From Anaerosporobacter faecicola (GTDB lineage Bacteria > Bacillota > Clostridia > Lachnospirales > Lachnospiraceae): DNA of 64,000 nucleotides. The notes under the pieces are model-generated. The model did not search any database and was not told where the DNA came from. It saw nothing but the letters and a program-made list of their open reading frames with translations. Positions 7,598-16,402 of this stretch are shown here, piece after piece (within the stretch, counting starts at the first letter, position 1; the number at the start of each line of letters is the position of its first letter). The translations under genes were made by a program, and so were the position numbers. The stretch lies in the NCBI RefSeq assembly GCF_012070565.1, contig NZ_JAAQRO010000052.1, positions 186,001 to 250,000 of the forward strand, read 5' to 3'.

Positions 7598-10468
7598 TCA
7601 CTCAATATGTTCTTCAATATACATATTAAAATCCTCCACACATAATGGTTTTGCATAATAAAAGCCTTGTCCCACATCACATGCAATAGCTTCAAGGAAT
7701 TCCTCATGTGATTTGGTCTCAATTCCTTCACAAACAACCTGTAGATTCAGTTTATGTGCCAATTCTACAACAGTTACAATCACGGCTTTCTTTACATCGG
7801 ATTCCTCACAATCTTTCAAAAACTCCCGATCAATTTTCAAAATATCAACTGGTAATTCTGCCAAAAGATTCAACGATGAATACCCACTTCCAAAATCATC
7901 AATGGAGAATTTGATCTTATGTTCCCGTAATTTATTCGCAACTCGTGCTAAAAGCGTTCGGTTTTCCATATAAAGAGTCTCCGTAATCTCTAATTCGATG
8001 TATTCCCCCGATAAGCCATTAATATCTAATATGGTTAATATATTATCTACATATTTGGGATTCGAGAATAAATATCTGGATTGATTCACGGATATCGGAA
8101 ATACAGGAAGCCCTGCTTTCATTCGTTTCATAATAAAACGGGAAACCTCTGCTAATACAAAATAATCAATTTCTTCTATAAAACCATCCCGTTCAAAGAT
8201 TGGAATAAACTGATTTGGATAGATTACAGAGCCATCTGGTTTGATCCAACGGATCAGTGCTTCTGCACCAACAATCTTCTTGGTCAAGAGATCGATCTTG
8301 GGTTGATAATATACTTGGAATTCTCCTTCCTTTAATGCACGTTTCATCTCTTCTTCAATTCGAGTTTCCGATATCAGCTGTTTCTCCATCTCATCTGTAT
8401 AGATTGCAAAGATTGATTTTTTTCTTTCTTGAACAATCTTCTGTGCCAGAATTGCTTTATCAATCATAGTAGACACAGGTTCCGATTTATCTTCGATTGG
8501 ATACAATCCAAAATTAACAATTAATTCAATATCCAGTTTAAATTGTTGTTTGATTTCATCAAGCAAGAAGTAAAACTCTTGGATTAGTTTCATATAATTT
8601 GCATCATTGACCAGCAATGCAAAACTATCTTCAGAAGTTCTTGCTATGATTTCTTCTTCAAACAATAAAGTACGTACTTTTTCTGCAATTGCACGTAACA
8701 AATCTTCACTCAGCTTTCTGCCATAATACTGTTTAAAAAACTTAAAACGATAGATATCGAAGGTCATAATATAATACTTTTTCTTTCCACTCTCATCTAT
8801 GATCTTAGGTACCTTCTTCTCAAAGTTCGCTTGATTATAGCAACCCGTAAGCTTATCATATGTAATGATCTGACTATATACTTTACGCAAAATACTAACC
8901 ATGATAATAACGACAAGTATTGCGCCTAGACTAACTGTGAAAATCAAAGTACTGTATTCTCTTAAAAAAGCTTTCAGATTAAATACCGTCTTTTGATTGC
9001 TTAATTCCATATTAATTGCTTCATAGGATTCCATTGGCTGTATATACTCGATACAATTATTAAGTATTCCAAGTAAAGTCGTATTCTCAGCCTGTTTCAT
9101 AGCAAGAGTAAGTTCAATCTTTGCATCTGGTATCTGGCTAACTAAAAGATTCTCAGGGTCTCCCATCTGTAATGCTTTATTCACCAGATAGTAATCAATT
9201 ACACCCACATCTGCAGAATGGTCCTCTACTGCTTCAACAAGATCCATAAGCGAATCTGCCCAAAAGATTTGCTTAATCTGAAATTGTTCCTTGAAATATT
9301 GGCTCAGATGTTTCATTGACTTCAATGCAACCATACTTTGATCTTTCGTCTGGTTAAAATACTGCTCCGAGTTCAATAACATAAACTGGCTTATCAAATA
9401 TGGCTCTGACAAGTAAAGCAACTCGTCTCCCATCTGCTTTGATACATTTGGCATAACAGCAATCAGATCAATTTTATCATCGTCCAAATCCTGTATCATA
9501 TCTTGTAAAGAATGATAAAGAACGTATTGAAATCTTAGCCCGGATAATTTTTCCAAACTCTTGCATAATTGTATGCAGGCACCTGCTGCCTCTCCCTGTT
9601 CATTCGTATAGGAATATGGGTACCAATTCTTAATATATCCCACTTTCTTCACATCTGCATTTTTTATGTAATTCGTTTCAGCCTTTGTAAACAAAGGTTG
9701 TGTGGAAGTAACACTTGTGCTGTAGTATTTATCATACAGTTGCATTTCAAAATATGGGTGATTACACTGAATCTGTTCCATTGCGTCATTCAGCTCTTCC
9801 AGTAATCCATCATTGCCCTGCGTTGTCATATAGAAAAAAGGATCTACACTGAATTTAGCCACCATACGAAGATTCCCTTTCCAAGAGAGACTTCCTGCTA
9901 CCATGGCATCAATCTCCCCTTTAATCAACGCTTCCTCCAACAGTGCATCCGTATCATATTCTTTAACTTTATATGTAAACCCCATTTTCTTCGCATACTC
10001 TGCAAATGCTTCATTTTGGAAACTTCCCTTTAACAAACCGATTACAGCATGATCAAATGCTTGTATATCATTATAATAGAATTTATTATCATCAGGATTT
10101 ACATATAGGACACCATATTCTTTTCCGCATGAATACTTTGAAAAATCATAAATTTCGGCTCGTTCCTTTGTATACTGCGCTGTACACAATAAGTCAATCT
10201 GCCCTTTTTTTAATTTATCCAGGCAATTTTCCCAAGTGTCAAACACATATTCATATTTCCAACCCGTATATTTTGCGATTTCATTTAAGTATTCAACTCC
10301 ATATCCCGTATAATCTCCGTCAACAGTCTTCTCGATAAATCCAGCATAATCAATATACCCAATACGGATTGTTTTCTTATCTTCTTGTGCATGGGTTGGT
10401 AAAGCACAAAAAAGTATGACAGCAATGACTGTAAGTAGCACCTCACATAAATACTTTTTCTTGTTCAT
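7598..10468 (-). CDS. Membrane sensor with two solute-binding domains, degenerate GGDEF and EAL domain
   Basis: A 956-residue sensor likely to hydrolyse cyclic di-GMP. A signal peptide (about 1-27) leads to two tandem extracytoplasmic SBP_bac_3-like domains (about 33-250 and 275-490), a transmembrane helix (about 507-527), a GGDEF-type domain (about 540-695) and an EAL domain (about 710-950). The GGDEF signature is replaced by SEDSF (612-616), so no cyclase activity is expected. The EAL part keeps EAL (736-738), DDFGSG (from 857), CEGIE (E914) and the final GQG, consistent with an active phosphodiesterase. Amino-acid-like ligands probably control it, by analogy with SBP_bac_3 folds. Start: ATG after GGAGGATAAATA. 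Confidence 0.9.
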   Translation of the reverse strand: MNKKKYLCEVLLTVIAVILFCALPTHAQEDKKTIRIGYIDYAGFIEKTVDGDYTGYGVEYLNEIAKYTGWKYEYVFDTWENCLDKLKKGQIDLLCTAQYTKERAEIYDFSKYSCGKEYGVLYVNPDDNKFYYNDIQAFDHAVIGLLKGSFQNEAFAEYAKKMGFTYKVKEYDTDALLEEALIKGEIDAMVAGSLSWKGNLRMVAKFSVDPFFYMTTQGNDGLLEELNDAMEQIQCNHPYFEMQLYDKYYSTSVTSTQPLFTKAETNYIKNADVKKVGYIKNWYPYSYTNEQGEAAGACIQLCKSLEKLSGLRFQYVLYHSLQDMIQDLDDDKIDLIAVMPNVSKQMGDELLYLSEPYLISQFMLLNSEQYFNQTKDQSMVALKSMKHLSQYFKEQFQIKQIFWADSLMDLVEAVEDHSADVGVIDYYLVNKALQMGDPENLLVSQIPDAKIELTLAMKQAENTTLLGILNNCIEYIQPMESYEAINMELSNQKTVFNLKAFLREYSTLIFTVSLGAILVVIIMVSILRKVYSQIITYDKLTGCYNQANFEKKVPKIIDESGKKKYYIMTFDIYRFKFFKQYYGRKLSEDLLRAIAEKVRTLLFEEEIIARTSEDSFALLVNDANYMKLIQEFYFLLDEIKQQFKLDIELIVNFGLYPIEDKSEPVSTMIDKAILAQKIVQERKKSIFAIYTDEMEKQLISETRIEEEMKRALKEGEFQVYYQPKIDLLTKKIVGAEALIRWIKPDGSVIYPNQFIPIFERDGFIEEIDYFVLAEVSRFIMKRMKAGLPVFPISVNQSRYLFSNPKYVDNILTILDINGLSGEYIELEITETLYMENRTLLARVANKLREHKIKFSIDDFGSGYSSLNLLAELPVDILKIDREFLKDCEESDVKKAVIVTVVELAHKLNLQVVCEGIETKSHEEFLEAIACDVGQGFYYAKPLCVEDFNMYIEEHIE

Positions 10469-10682
10469 TATTTATCCTCCAGATAATATTACTTAAATAA
10501 AAGGACTTATATATACTACTTCTATATTTTAACTTCATTATATTATATTTCCAGCCCTTTTTCATCTTTTTTTTATATATGTTATAGAATTATTTATTAC
10601 TTATTTTATAATTACACAAGAAACTATTATTACGATTGTTAAACTTTACTCGGGAACACCCCAAGAAACAAAGTTACCTCCC

Positions 10683-10711
10683 TTGCCTGAAATTTCTATA
10701 TGGTATATAAT
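10683..10711 (+). promoter_or_regulatory. Promoter of the PHP-domain gene
   Basis: TTGCCT (10683-10688), 17-base spacer and TATAAT (10706-10711), 41 bases before the start codon at 10752. Confidence 0.6.
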
Positions 10712-10751
10712 GTACACGGTTTAAAGTTTGTTGTACAGAAAGGAAAACAAG

Positions 10752-11465
10752 ATGAATTACGAATTAGATATACACACACATACCATCGCAAGTGGTCATG
10801 CATATAATACGTTACAAGAAATGATCTATACTGCAAAGGAGAAAGGTTTACGTCTATTAGGCGTATCGGATCATGCTGTTGCCATGCCAGGTACATGTCA
10901 TCTCTACTACTTTCATAATTTGAAAGTTGTAGAACGCCAATATGGTGACCTAGAATTAATGCTTGGCGCAGAAGTTAATATCATCGGTTACAATGGGGAA
11001 TTGGATTTGGACGAAGAAACACTTGCTGGTCTTGATTATGGAATTGCGAGTCTTCATATGCCTTGTTTAGCTCCTGGTACGAAAGAACAGAATATCAATG
11101 CTATGATTAAAGCAATGGAAAGTCCATATATCCAAGTAATCGGTCATCCAGATGATTCAAGATTCTCACTTGATTATGAAGCTTTGGTACAAGCTGCTAA
11201 GAAAAATCATGTATTAATCGAGATCAATAATAGTTCCTTAAATCCAAACGGTTTTCGTCAAAACACACGCGAAAATGACATCACCATCTTGAATTTGTGT
11301 AAGCAATATGCAGTTCCTGTTTGTCTGAACAGTGATGCCCATGTTGCATCTGACATTGGAAATACTTGTTTTATCGATGCAGTATTAAATGAGACTAATT
11401 TCCCAGAAGACCTCATTATCAATACATCCGTAGATAAATTCAAACAATTTCTATCAGAAAAATAA
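10752..11465 (+). CDS. PHP-domain phosphatase, YcdX type
   Basis: A 237-residue cytosolic metal-dependent phosphoesterase. The PHP metal site is visible as DIHTHT near the N-terminus, GVSDHA, GAEVN, GHPDD and the C-terminal NSDAH. This resembles YcdX/DNA-polymerase-type PHP proteins rather than histidinol phosphatase, and the substrate is unknown. ATG at 10752 is chosen as start since AGAAAGG lies just upstream; a longer frame begins with TTG at 10728 but has no ribosome site. A second PHP protein (HisJ-like) is at 49869-50675. The gene has its own promoter and is transcribed divergently from the EAL gene. Confidence 0.88.
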   Translation: MNYELDIHTHTIASGHAYNTLQEMIYTAKEKGLRLLGVSDHAVAMPGTCHLYYFHNLKVVERQYGDLELMLGAEVNIIGYNGELDLDEETLAGLDYGIASLHMPCLAPGTKEQNINAMIKAMESPYIQVIGHPDDSRFSLDYEALVQAAKKNHVLIEINNSSLNPNGFRQNTRENDITILNLCKQYAVPVCLNSDAHVASDIGNTCFIDAVLNETNFPEDLIINTSVDKFKQFLSEK

Positions 11466-11587
11466 ATATTTACAAAAATAAATAAAATGTCTTACAAAAC
11501 GCGAATATTTTCTAAAATTAGACATACTGTTCGACTTTTTGCTATAACTTGAAGGAATAGTTTCTATAACAACATTGCATTTCCTCT

Positions 11588-11616
11588 TTACTTTATAACT
11601 TTATCGTGGTAAAATA
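11588..11616 (+). promoter_or_regulatory. Possible promoter of the yerC-like gene
   Basis: TTTACT (11588-11593), 17-base spacer and TAAAAT (11611-11616), followed by the ribosome site AAAAAGGAG. The -35 box is weak. Confidence 0.45.
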
Positions 11617-11645
11617 TGATATATTTCAAAAAAGGAGCGTTATGA

Positions 11646-11966
11646 ATGAGTAAGAAGATTAGAACGACTGCTGTCGATTATTTGTTTGAAGCTATACTCA
11701 GTCTTAAGGATACAGAAGAATGTTATACTTTCTTTGAGGACGTTTGTACAGTGAATGAATTACTCTCTCTCTCTCAGAGATTCGAAGTTGCGAAGATGCT
11801 TCGTCAACATAAAACTTATCTAGAAATCGCAGAGAAGACAGGTGCTTCAACAGCAACGATCAGTAGAGTGAATCGTTCCCTCAATTACGGAAACGATGGT
11901 TATGACATGGTCTTTTCTCGTTTAGGAGAGATCTTCGAGGACGAGTCTACCGATTCTGAACAATAG
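11646..11966 (+). CDS. yerC: TrpR-related regulator, YerC/YecD family
   Basis: A 106-residue all-helical DNA-binding protein of the YerC/YecD TrpR-like family. The conserved core LLSLSQRFEVAKML is followed by the helix-turn-helix segment TYLEIAEKTGASTATISRVNRSL. In Bacillus the same gene lies close to pcrA, and pcrA also follows here after one convergent gene, so neighbourhood supports the call. Ligand and targets are unknown for the family; homology to TrpR suggests a corepressor-dependent regulator. The C-terminal 15 residues are acidic. Transcription ends at a strong bidirectional hairpin that overlaps the end of the opposing DUF1836 gene. Confidence 0.88.
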   Translation: MSKKIRTTAVDYLFEAILSLKDTEECYTFFEDVCTVNELLSLSQRFEVAKMLRQHKTYLEIAEKTGASTATISRVNRSLNYGNDGYDMVFSRLGEIFEDESTDSEQ

Positions 11967-11978
11967 AATCCTATATAG

Positions 11979-12020
11979 AAAAAGAACGTTAGGGGGGGAC
12001 AACCTCCTAACGTTCTTTTT
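11979..12020. terminator. Bidirectional terminator between yerC and the DUF1836 gene
   Basis: A 14-bp stem, AAAAGAACGTTAGG paired with CCTAACGTTCTTTT, with A and T tracts on both sides. The right arm includes the stop codon and last codons of the DUF1836 gene. Confidence 0.85.
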
Positions 12021-12663
12021 CATCTTTGTCTTCTTTTTTCTTCTTCGGTTTTTCTTTTCCGTTTTTTTCCGTTCTCTGTTCCATAGTCTGGCTAATCAAT
12101 CGTTCAATAATGGCTTTTTTCATATATACGTCAAAGCTTAACATACAAATCATTGAAAATGTCGTAAGGAATTCGCTTTCCTCTTCATTAGCTTTCTGAA
12201 ATGTTGTTTTCGACCGACTATACTTTTCCATTACATCATTCACCAAAATATCCAATTCGTCCTTTTCTAATCCAAAGACCTCATTATAGATATCTTCTAG
12301 GTTAATCCGCTTATCCGTCTGGTAATACAATTCAGTTAACGGATTAAGGATATTCTGTATATCTGTAATGGATAAAATGTTCTTAAAATAATAGATAAAA
12401 ATCAAAAGAATCATATGTTCTTTTGAGTATTTCTTTTTATTTGGTGGTGGCAAGAGATCATTCTTCGTATAATTATTAATCATGGTTTTCGTAAGCATCT
12501 TATCTTCTCTTTCCTTAATCTTAGGTTTAAGACGCTTGTCCATGTATGTTGTTACTTGATCCATGTATAGTTCAATATTCGGAATATCTTCCGCCTTAAT
12601 ATAACTAATCTTCTTAATCTCTTCGATTAACTGATTCATAAAATCATCTCTAGATTTCTCCAT
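12007..12663 (-). CDS. DUF1836 domain-containing protein, probable transcription factor
   Basis: A 218-residue protein of the DUF1836 family found mainly in Firmicutes. It has the family pattern of a MerR-like winged helix, with MINNYTKNDLLPPPNKKKYSKEHM (read as two blocks) followed by ILLIFIYYFKNILSITDIQNIL. The last 25 residues are a lysine/glutamate-rich tail. No enzyme motifs are seen. Its promoter contains a perfect palindrome between the -35 and -10 boxes, so autoregulation is likely. Start: ATG at 12663 after GAGGTGATGA. It is convergent with yerC and divergent from pcrA. The function is inferred from the fold type only. Confidence 0.8.
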   Translation of the reverse strand: MEKSRDDFMNQLIEEIKKISYIKAEDIPNIELYMDQVTTYMDKRLKPKIKEREDKMLTKTMINNYTKNDLLPPPNKKKYSKEHMILLIFIYYFKNILSITDIQNILNPLTELYYQTDKRINLEDIYNEVFGLEKDELDILVNDVMEKYSRSKTTFQKANEEESEFLTTFSMICMLSFDVYMKKAIIERLISQTMEQRTEKNGKEKPKKKKEDKDEKER

Positions 12664-12683
12664 TTCATCACCTCGCCATATAT

Positions 12684-12712
12684 ATTATATAGTATTTGAT
12701 ACTATATAACAA
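12684..12712 (-). promoter_or_regulatory. Promoter of the DUF1836 gene with operator in the spacer
   Basis: Minus-strand TTGTTA (12707-12712) and TATAAT (12684-12689) with a 17-base spacer. A perfect palindrome with arms TATATAGTAT/ATACTATATA around a 3-base centre spans 12686-12708, filling the spacer and touching both boxes, a position that would block polymerase when occupied. Confidence 0.7.
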
Positions 12713-12762
12713 GTACTAAATAACTGATTAATGTCATTCCTTACTCCCACATGTATTTTCGG

Positions 12763-12791
12763 TTGTATCCCATACTAGTTAATGCTATAAT
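12763..12791 (+). promoter_or_regulatory. Promoter of pcrA
   Basis: TTGTAT (12763-12768), 17-base spacer and TATAAT (12786-12791), about 55 bases before the start codon. Confidence 0.65.
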
Positions 12792-12846
12792 ATAAACATA
12801 TGTTTGTACAAATACGAAATTATTTCAATAGATAGGGGTATTCCAC

Positions 12847-15225
12847 ATGAGTATTTATGATTCACTTAATCCACAACAGTTAGAAGCTGTCCAACATGAC
12901 AAAGGTCCTCTGCTCATCTTAGCAGGTGCTGGTTCTGGGAAAACAAGAGTTTTGACCCATCGTATTGCATATCTCATCGATGAACGAGACGTTAATCCAT
13001 GGAATATTCTTGCAATCACCTTTACCAACAAAGCGGCGAAAGAGATGCGGGAACGTGTTGATAACATTGTTGGTTATGGCTCTGAAAATATATGGGTGAG
13101 CACCTTTCACTCCACCTGTGTCCGTATTCTCCGTCGCTATATTGATTGTCTCGGTTACGAAAAGAATTTCACCATTTATGACACGGACGATCAAAAAGCT
13201 TTGGTCCGTGATATCTGTAAGTTCTTAAATATCGATACAAAAACCTATAAGGAACGTTCCATCTTAAGTGCCATTTCTGCAGCAAAAGATGAACTGATTA
13301 CACCAGAACGTTATGAAAAGGATGCCCAAGGAGACTTTACTAAGAGTAAATATGCTGCTGTCTACAAGGAATATCAAAAAAGACTCAAGCAAAATAATGC
13401 TCTCGATTTTGATGATCTTCTATTTAAGACAGTTGAATTGTTTGAAAACCACCCAGAAGTACTAGAGTATTATCAAAAACGATTTAAGTATATTATGGTA
13501 GATGAATATCAGGATACGAATACCGTACAGTTTCGTCTGATCAGTATTCTTGCTTCCACAAAGAATGAGGATGGAGAAATCGAACATAATCTATGTGTTG
13601 TTGGTGATGATGACCAGTCCATCTATAAATTCCGCGGAGCTAATATTTACAATATCTTGAATTTTGAAAAAGTCTTTGCCTCCACAAAAGTTATCAAATT
13701 GGAGCAAAATTACCGTTCTACCAGCAACATCTTAAATGCTGCCAATGAGGTCATTCATAATAATCTTGGTCGTAAAGATAAACGCCTATGGACCGATAAT
13801 GGGGATGGAGAACCTTTGACCTTTACACAATTTGATACGGAATACGATGAAGCGAATGAAATCGTTTCTGACATATACAATCTCATTTTGAATGATGGAC
13901 ATGATTACAATGAATTTGCCATTCTCTATCGTACTAATGCACAATCACGTATATTTGAAGAAAAGTTAATTCTTCATAACATTCCATATAAAATTGTTGG
14001 CGGTACAAACTTCTATGCCAGAAAAGAAGTGAAAGATATCCTTGCTTATCTAAAAACCATTGATAATGGTTTAGATGACATGGCAGTTAAGCGTATTATC
14101 AATATACCACGACGTGGTATCGGCTTAACCACAATTGATCGTGTCACAGATTATGGAATTGGTACAGGTATGAGTTTCTACCAAGCATTGCAACATGCCT
14201 CTTCAATTCCTGGGTTAGGTCGAGGAATGGCAAAGATTGAACCATTTGTCAGTCTCATCGAAGTGCTAAAATCAAAATTAAATGATCCTTCCTACTCTCT
14301 GGAAGACTTAGTTAATGAAATACTGGAAGCAACAGGCTATCTTGCTGAATTAGAAGCTGAGGATACGGAAGAAGCTCGCGCTCGTATTGATAATATTAAT
14401 GAATTAATTAATAAAGTAGTCACTTATGAAAAAAATGCAGAGGAAGAACCGACACTCAGTGGCTTCTTAGAAGAAGTTGCTCTAGTAGCGGATATCGATA
14501 ATTTAGAGGAATCCAATAATGTTGTTGTACTAATGACTCTTCATTCTGCGAAAGGCTTAGAATTCCCATATGTCTACCTATGCGGAATGGAGGATGGGAT
14601 CTTCCCAAGCTATATGTCTATTCAATCTGGTGATCCAACAGACATTGAAGAAGAACGTCGCCTATGCTATGTGGGAATCACACGAGCAATGACACGCCTC
14701 TACTTAAGTGCAGCCAGACAGCGTATGGTACGTGGTGAAACACAGTTTAATCGTCCTTCTCGTTTTATTGGAGAAATTCCTCGCTACCTGTTAAATCACA
14801 CCGCAAGCTCCAGTCGATACAGCACCGGCGGATTATCTTCTAACCTCGGTGGTACGAAAGCAAAAACACCATATTATGGTAGTGGTTCTTCCCAAAAAGG
14901 TGGTACTTGGACTCCTCCTTCTTCAACAACAAGCAACGGGAACCAAGGACCCAAAGATCCAAACAATCTATTTTCCAACAATCCATTTATTACAAAGGGA
15001 TTTGGTAGTCAGAGTAAACTAGGTTCTACTACATTTGATAAACCAGCACCTTCGAAAGCTGTTATTGATTATGGTGTAGGCGATACAGTGAAACATATGA
15101 AGTTTGGTGTGGGAATCGTTGCTGATATGGTAAAACAAGGGGATGATTATGTTGTCAGTGTTGATTTTGATACAAATGGAACCAAAAAAATGAAGGCATC
15201 ATTTGCAAAATTAATAAAGTTATAA
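12847..15225 (+). CDS. pcrA: ATP-dependent DNA helicase PcrA (UvrD/Rep family)
   Basis: A 792-residue superfamily 1A 3'-5' DNA helicase used in repair, plasmid replication and removal of recombination or transcription blocks. Helicase motifs are complete: Q motif LNPQQLEAV, Walker A AGAGSGKT (26-33), Walker B VDEYQDT (from 218), motif III GDDDQSIYKFRGA, motif IV LEQNYRS, motif V TLHSAKGLEF and motif VI VGITRAMTRLYL. A low-complexity Ser/Gly/Thr linker (about 655-735) connects to the PcrA C-terminal Tudor-like domain YGVGDTVKHMKFGVGIV, which in Bacillus contacts RNA polymerase. Length is slightly greater than B. subtilis PcrA because of this linker. Start: ATG after AGGGG. Confidence 0.96.
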   Translation: MSIYDSLNPQQLEAVQHDKGPLLILAGAGSGKTRVLTHRIAYLIDERDVNPWNILAITFTNKAAKEMRERVDNIVGYGSENIWVSTFHSTCVRILRRYIDCLGYEKNFTIYDTDDQKALVRDICKFLNIDTKTYKERSILSAISAAKDELITPERYEKDAQGDFTKSKYAAVYKEYQKRLKQNNALDFDDLLFKTVELFENHPEVLEYYQKRFKYIMVDEYQDTNTVQFRLISILASTKNEDGEIEHNLCVVGDDDQSIYKFRGANIYNILNFEKVFASTKVIKLEQNYRSTSNILNAANEVIHNNLGRKDKRLWTDNGDGEPLTFTQFDTEYDEANEIVSDIYNLILNDGHDYNEFAILYRTNAQSRIFEEKLILHNIPYKIVGGTNFYARKEVKDILAYLKTIDNGLDDMAVKRIINIPRRGIGLTTIDRVTDYGIGTGMSFYQALQHASSIPGLGRGMAKIEPFVSLIEVLKSKLNDPSYSLEDLVNEILEATGYLAELEAEDTEEARARIDNINELINKVVTYEKNAEEEPTLSGFLEEVALVADIDNLEESNNVVVLMTLHSAKGLEFPYVYLCGMEDGIFPSYMSIQSGDPTDIEEERRLCYVGITRAMTRLYLSAARQRMVRGETQFNRPSRFIGEIPRYLLNHTASSSRYSTGGLSSNLGGTKAKTPYYGSGSSQKGGTWTPPSSTTSNGNQGPKDPNNLFSNNPFITKGFGSQSKLGSTTFDKPAPSKAVIDYGVGDTVKHMKFGVGIVADMVKQGDDYVVSVDFDTNGTKKMKASFAKLIKL

Positions 15226-15330
15226 TTTCTACGTTACTATAGTAAAATCCATAACATCGTGGTATAATACTATTGATACCAACTAGTCAAACCTAGGAAT
15301 GATTAGGAGGAAAAGAAAGGATGTGTACGT

Positions 15331-15633
15331 ATGAATAATAAAATTGAAGAACTACTCAGTGCTGTAAAGTTGAATGATTTAATCTCTAAAAAGCAAGTAG
15401 AAGAAAAGAAAAAGAACAAAGCAGTTTGCGTAATCGTTATAATCGCTGCAGTAGCTGCTATCGCCGCTATTGTTTATGCTATCTACAAACGTTGTACTCC
15501 TGATTACTTGGAAGATTTTGAAGATGACTTCGATGATGATTTTGATGACGATTTCGAAGAAGAAGATTTTGATATGAATGAAGACGATTCTGACGATGCC
15601 TCTGAAGATACAGAGGATTCTGAAGACAAATAA
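15331..15633 (+). CDS. Small single-pass membrane protein with acidic tail
   Basis: A 100-residue protein with a lysine-rich N-terminal part, one transmembrane helix (VCVIVIIAAVAAIAAIVYAI, about 31-50) and a C-terminal tail made almost entirely of Asp and Glu, including repeats of the type DFDDD. Such small proteins are common in Lachnospiraceae and are often annotated only as hypothetical. The acidic tail may lie outside the cell, since a positive N-terminus favours an N-in orientation; that is inference. It has an extended -10 element TGGTATAAT (15260-15268) upstream and a strong intrinsic terminator downstream, so it is a single-gene unit after pcrA. Confidence 0.7.
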   Translation: MNNKIEELLSAVKLNDLISKKQVEEKKKNKAVCVIVIIAAVAAIAAIVYAIYKRCTPDYLEDFEDDFDDDFDDDFEEEDFDMNEDDSDDASEDTEDSEDK

Positions 15634-15648
15634 AGTCAAATGACAGAT

Positions 15649-15694
15649 AAGAGATGTAACAGTTGGGTTCGTCCATCTGTTACATCTCTTTTTT
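15649..15694 (+). terminator. Intrinsic terminator after the acidic membrane protein
   Basis: A 14-bp stem AAGAGATGTAACAG paired with CTGTTACATCTCTT followed by TTTT. The A-rich opposite side could also act on the minus strand for the RmlC-like gene. Confidence 0.85.
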
Positions 15695-15781
15695 CATGTT
15701 ATATATGCTCGTATTTTGCTCTCTATCATTAAACTCTTATTTTAATACACGTATCCTCTTTCTTTCAAGAATTGTGTTCAT

Positions 15782-16330
15782 TCAGCCTATATGTATATCG
15801 CAATTCTCCAAATTAGGAGCCTTTCGATCATACTCTGCTAATACAATTGGTTTAATCGGATACTCAATATGAATCTGCGGATCATCATATGCAATCTGCC
15901 GATTATATTTAGGATCAAACGCTTCATCAAAACGCATTACATTTTTCGTATGATCTTCTAATGATAAAAATACATGTCCAAAACCTTTCGGTATATAGAT
16001 TTGTCTATGATTTTCTGCACTTAGCTCTACCCCAACCCATTGTAAATATGTACTGGATTCTTTCCGTAAATCAACTGCATAATCAATTCCTCTTCCCGCA
16101 ATACAATATAATAACTTTGTTTGTGCTTTCGGAGCATTTTGAAAATGTATTCCATATAGTGTTCCCGCTTTTTCTGAATAATAGATTCTTTCTTGCTGAT
16201 GTTCAAAATATATCTCCGCTTCCAGTAATTCCTTTTTATCAAAAATAGAATATGAAAAACCTCTACTGTCCGTTTTCTTTTCATATTCTATAATTTTTAC
16301 CTCTTTTAATTTTGTATCATAGATTTTCAT
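15782..16330 (-). CDS. dTDP-4-dehydrorhamnose 3,5-epimerase-like protein (RmlC fold)
   Basis: A 182-residue cupin of the RmlC family, which epimerises dTDP-4-keto-6-deoxyhexoses. The base histidine in GIHFQ (H62), lysine K72, GFGH (H119) and an aspartate near 168 match RmlC. The catalytic tyrosine that in Salmonella is Y138 appears here as phenylalanine (F138, in AFDPKYN). In related enzymes changes at this tyrosine alter which carbons are epimerised, so a 3-epimerase or another sugar nucleotide reaction is possible. No rmlA, rmlB or rmlD lies in the window. Start: ATG at 16330 after GGAGG. Confidence 0.82.
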   Translation of the reverse strand: MKIYDTKLKEVKIIEYEKKTDSRGFSYSIFDKKELLEAEIYFEHQQERIYYSEKAGTLYGIHFQNAPKAQTKLLYCIAGRGIDYAVDLRKESSTYLQWVGVELSAENHRQIYIPKGFGHVFLSLEDHTKNVMRFDEAFDPKYNRQIAYDDPQIHIEYPIKPIVLAEYDRKAPNLENCDIHIG

Positions 16331-16402
16331 GCGTGGCCTCCATATTCGTGATCCGTGAATTACATATCCTGTAGGATTGTATCATAATAGTGGTGTACCC
16401 GA

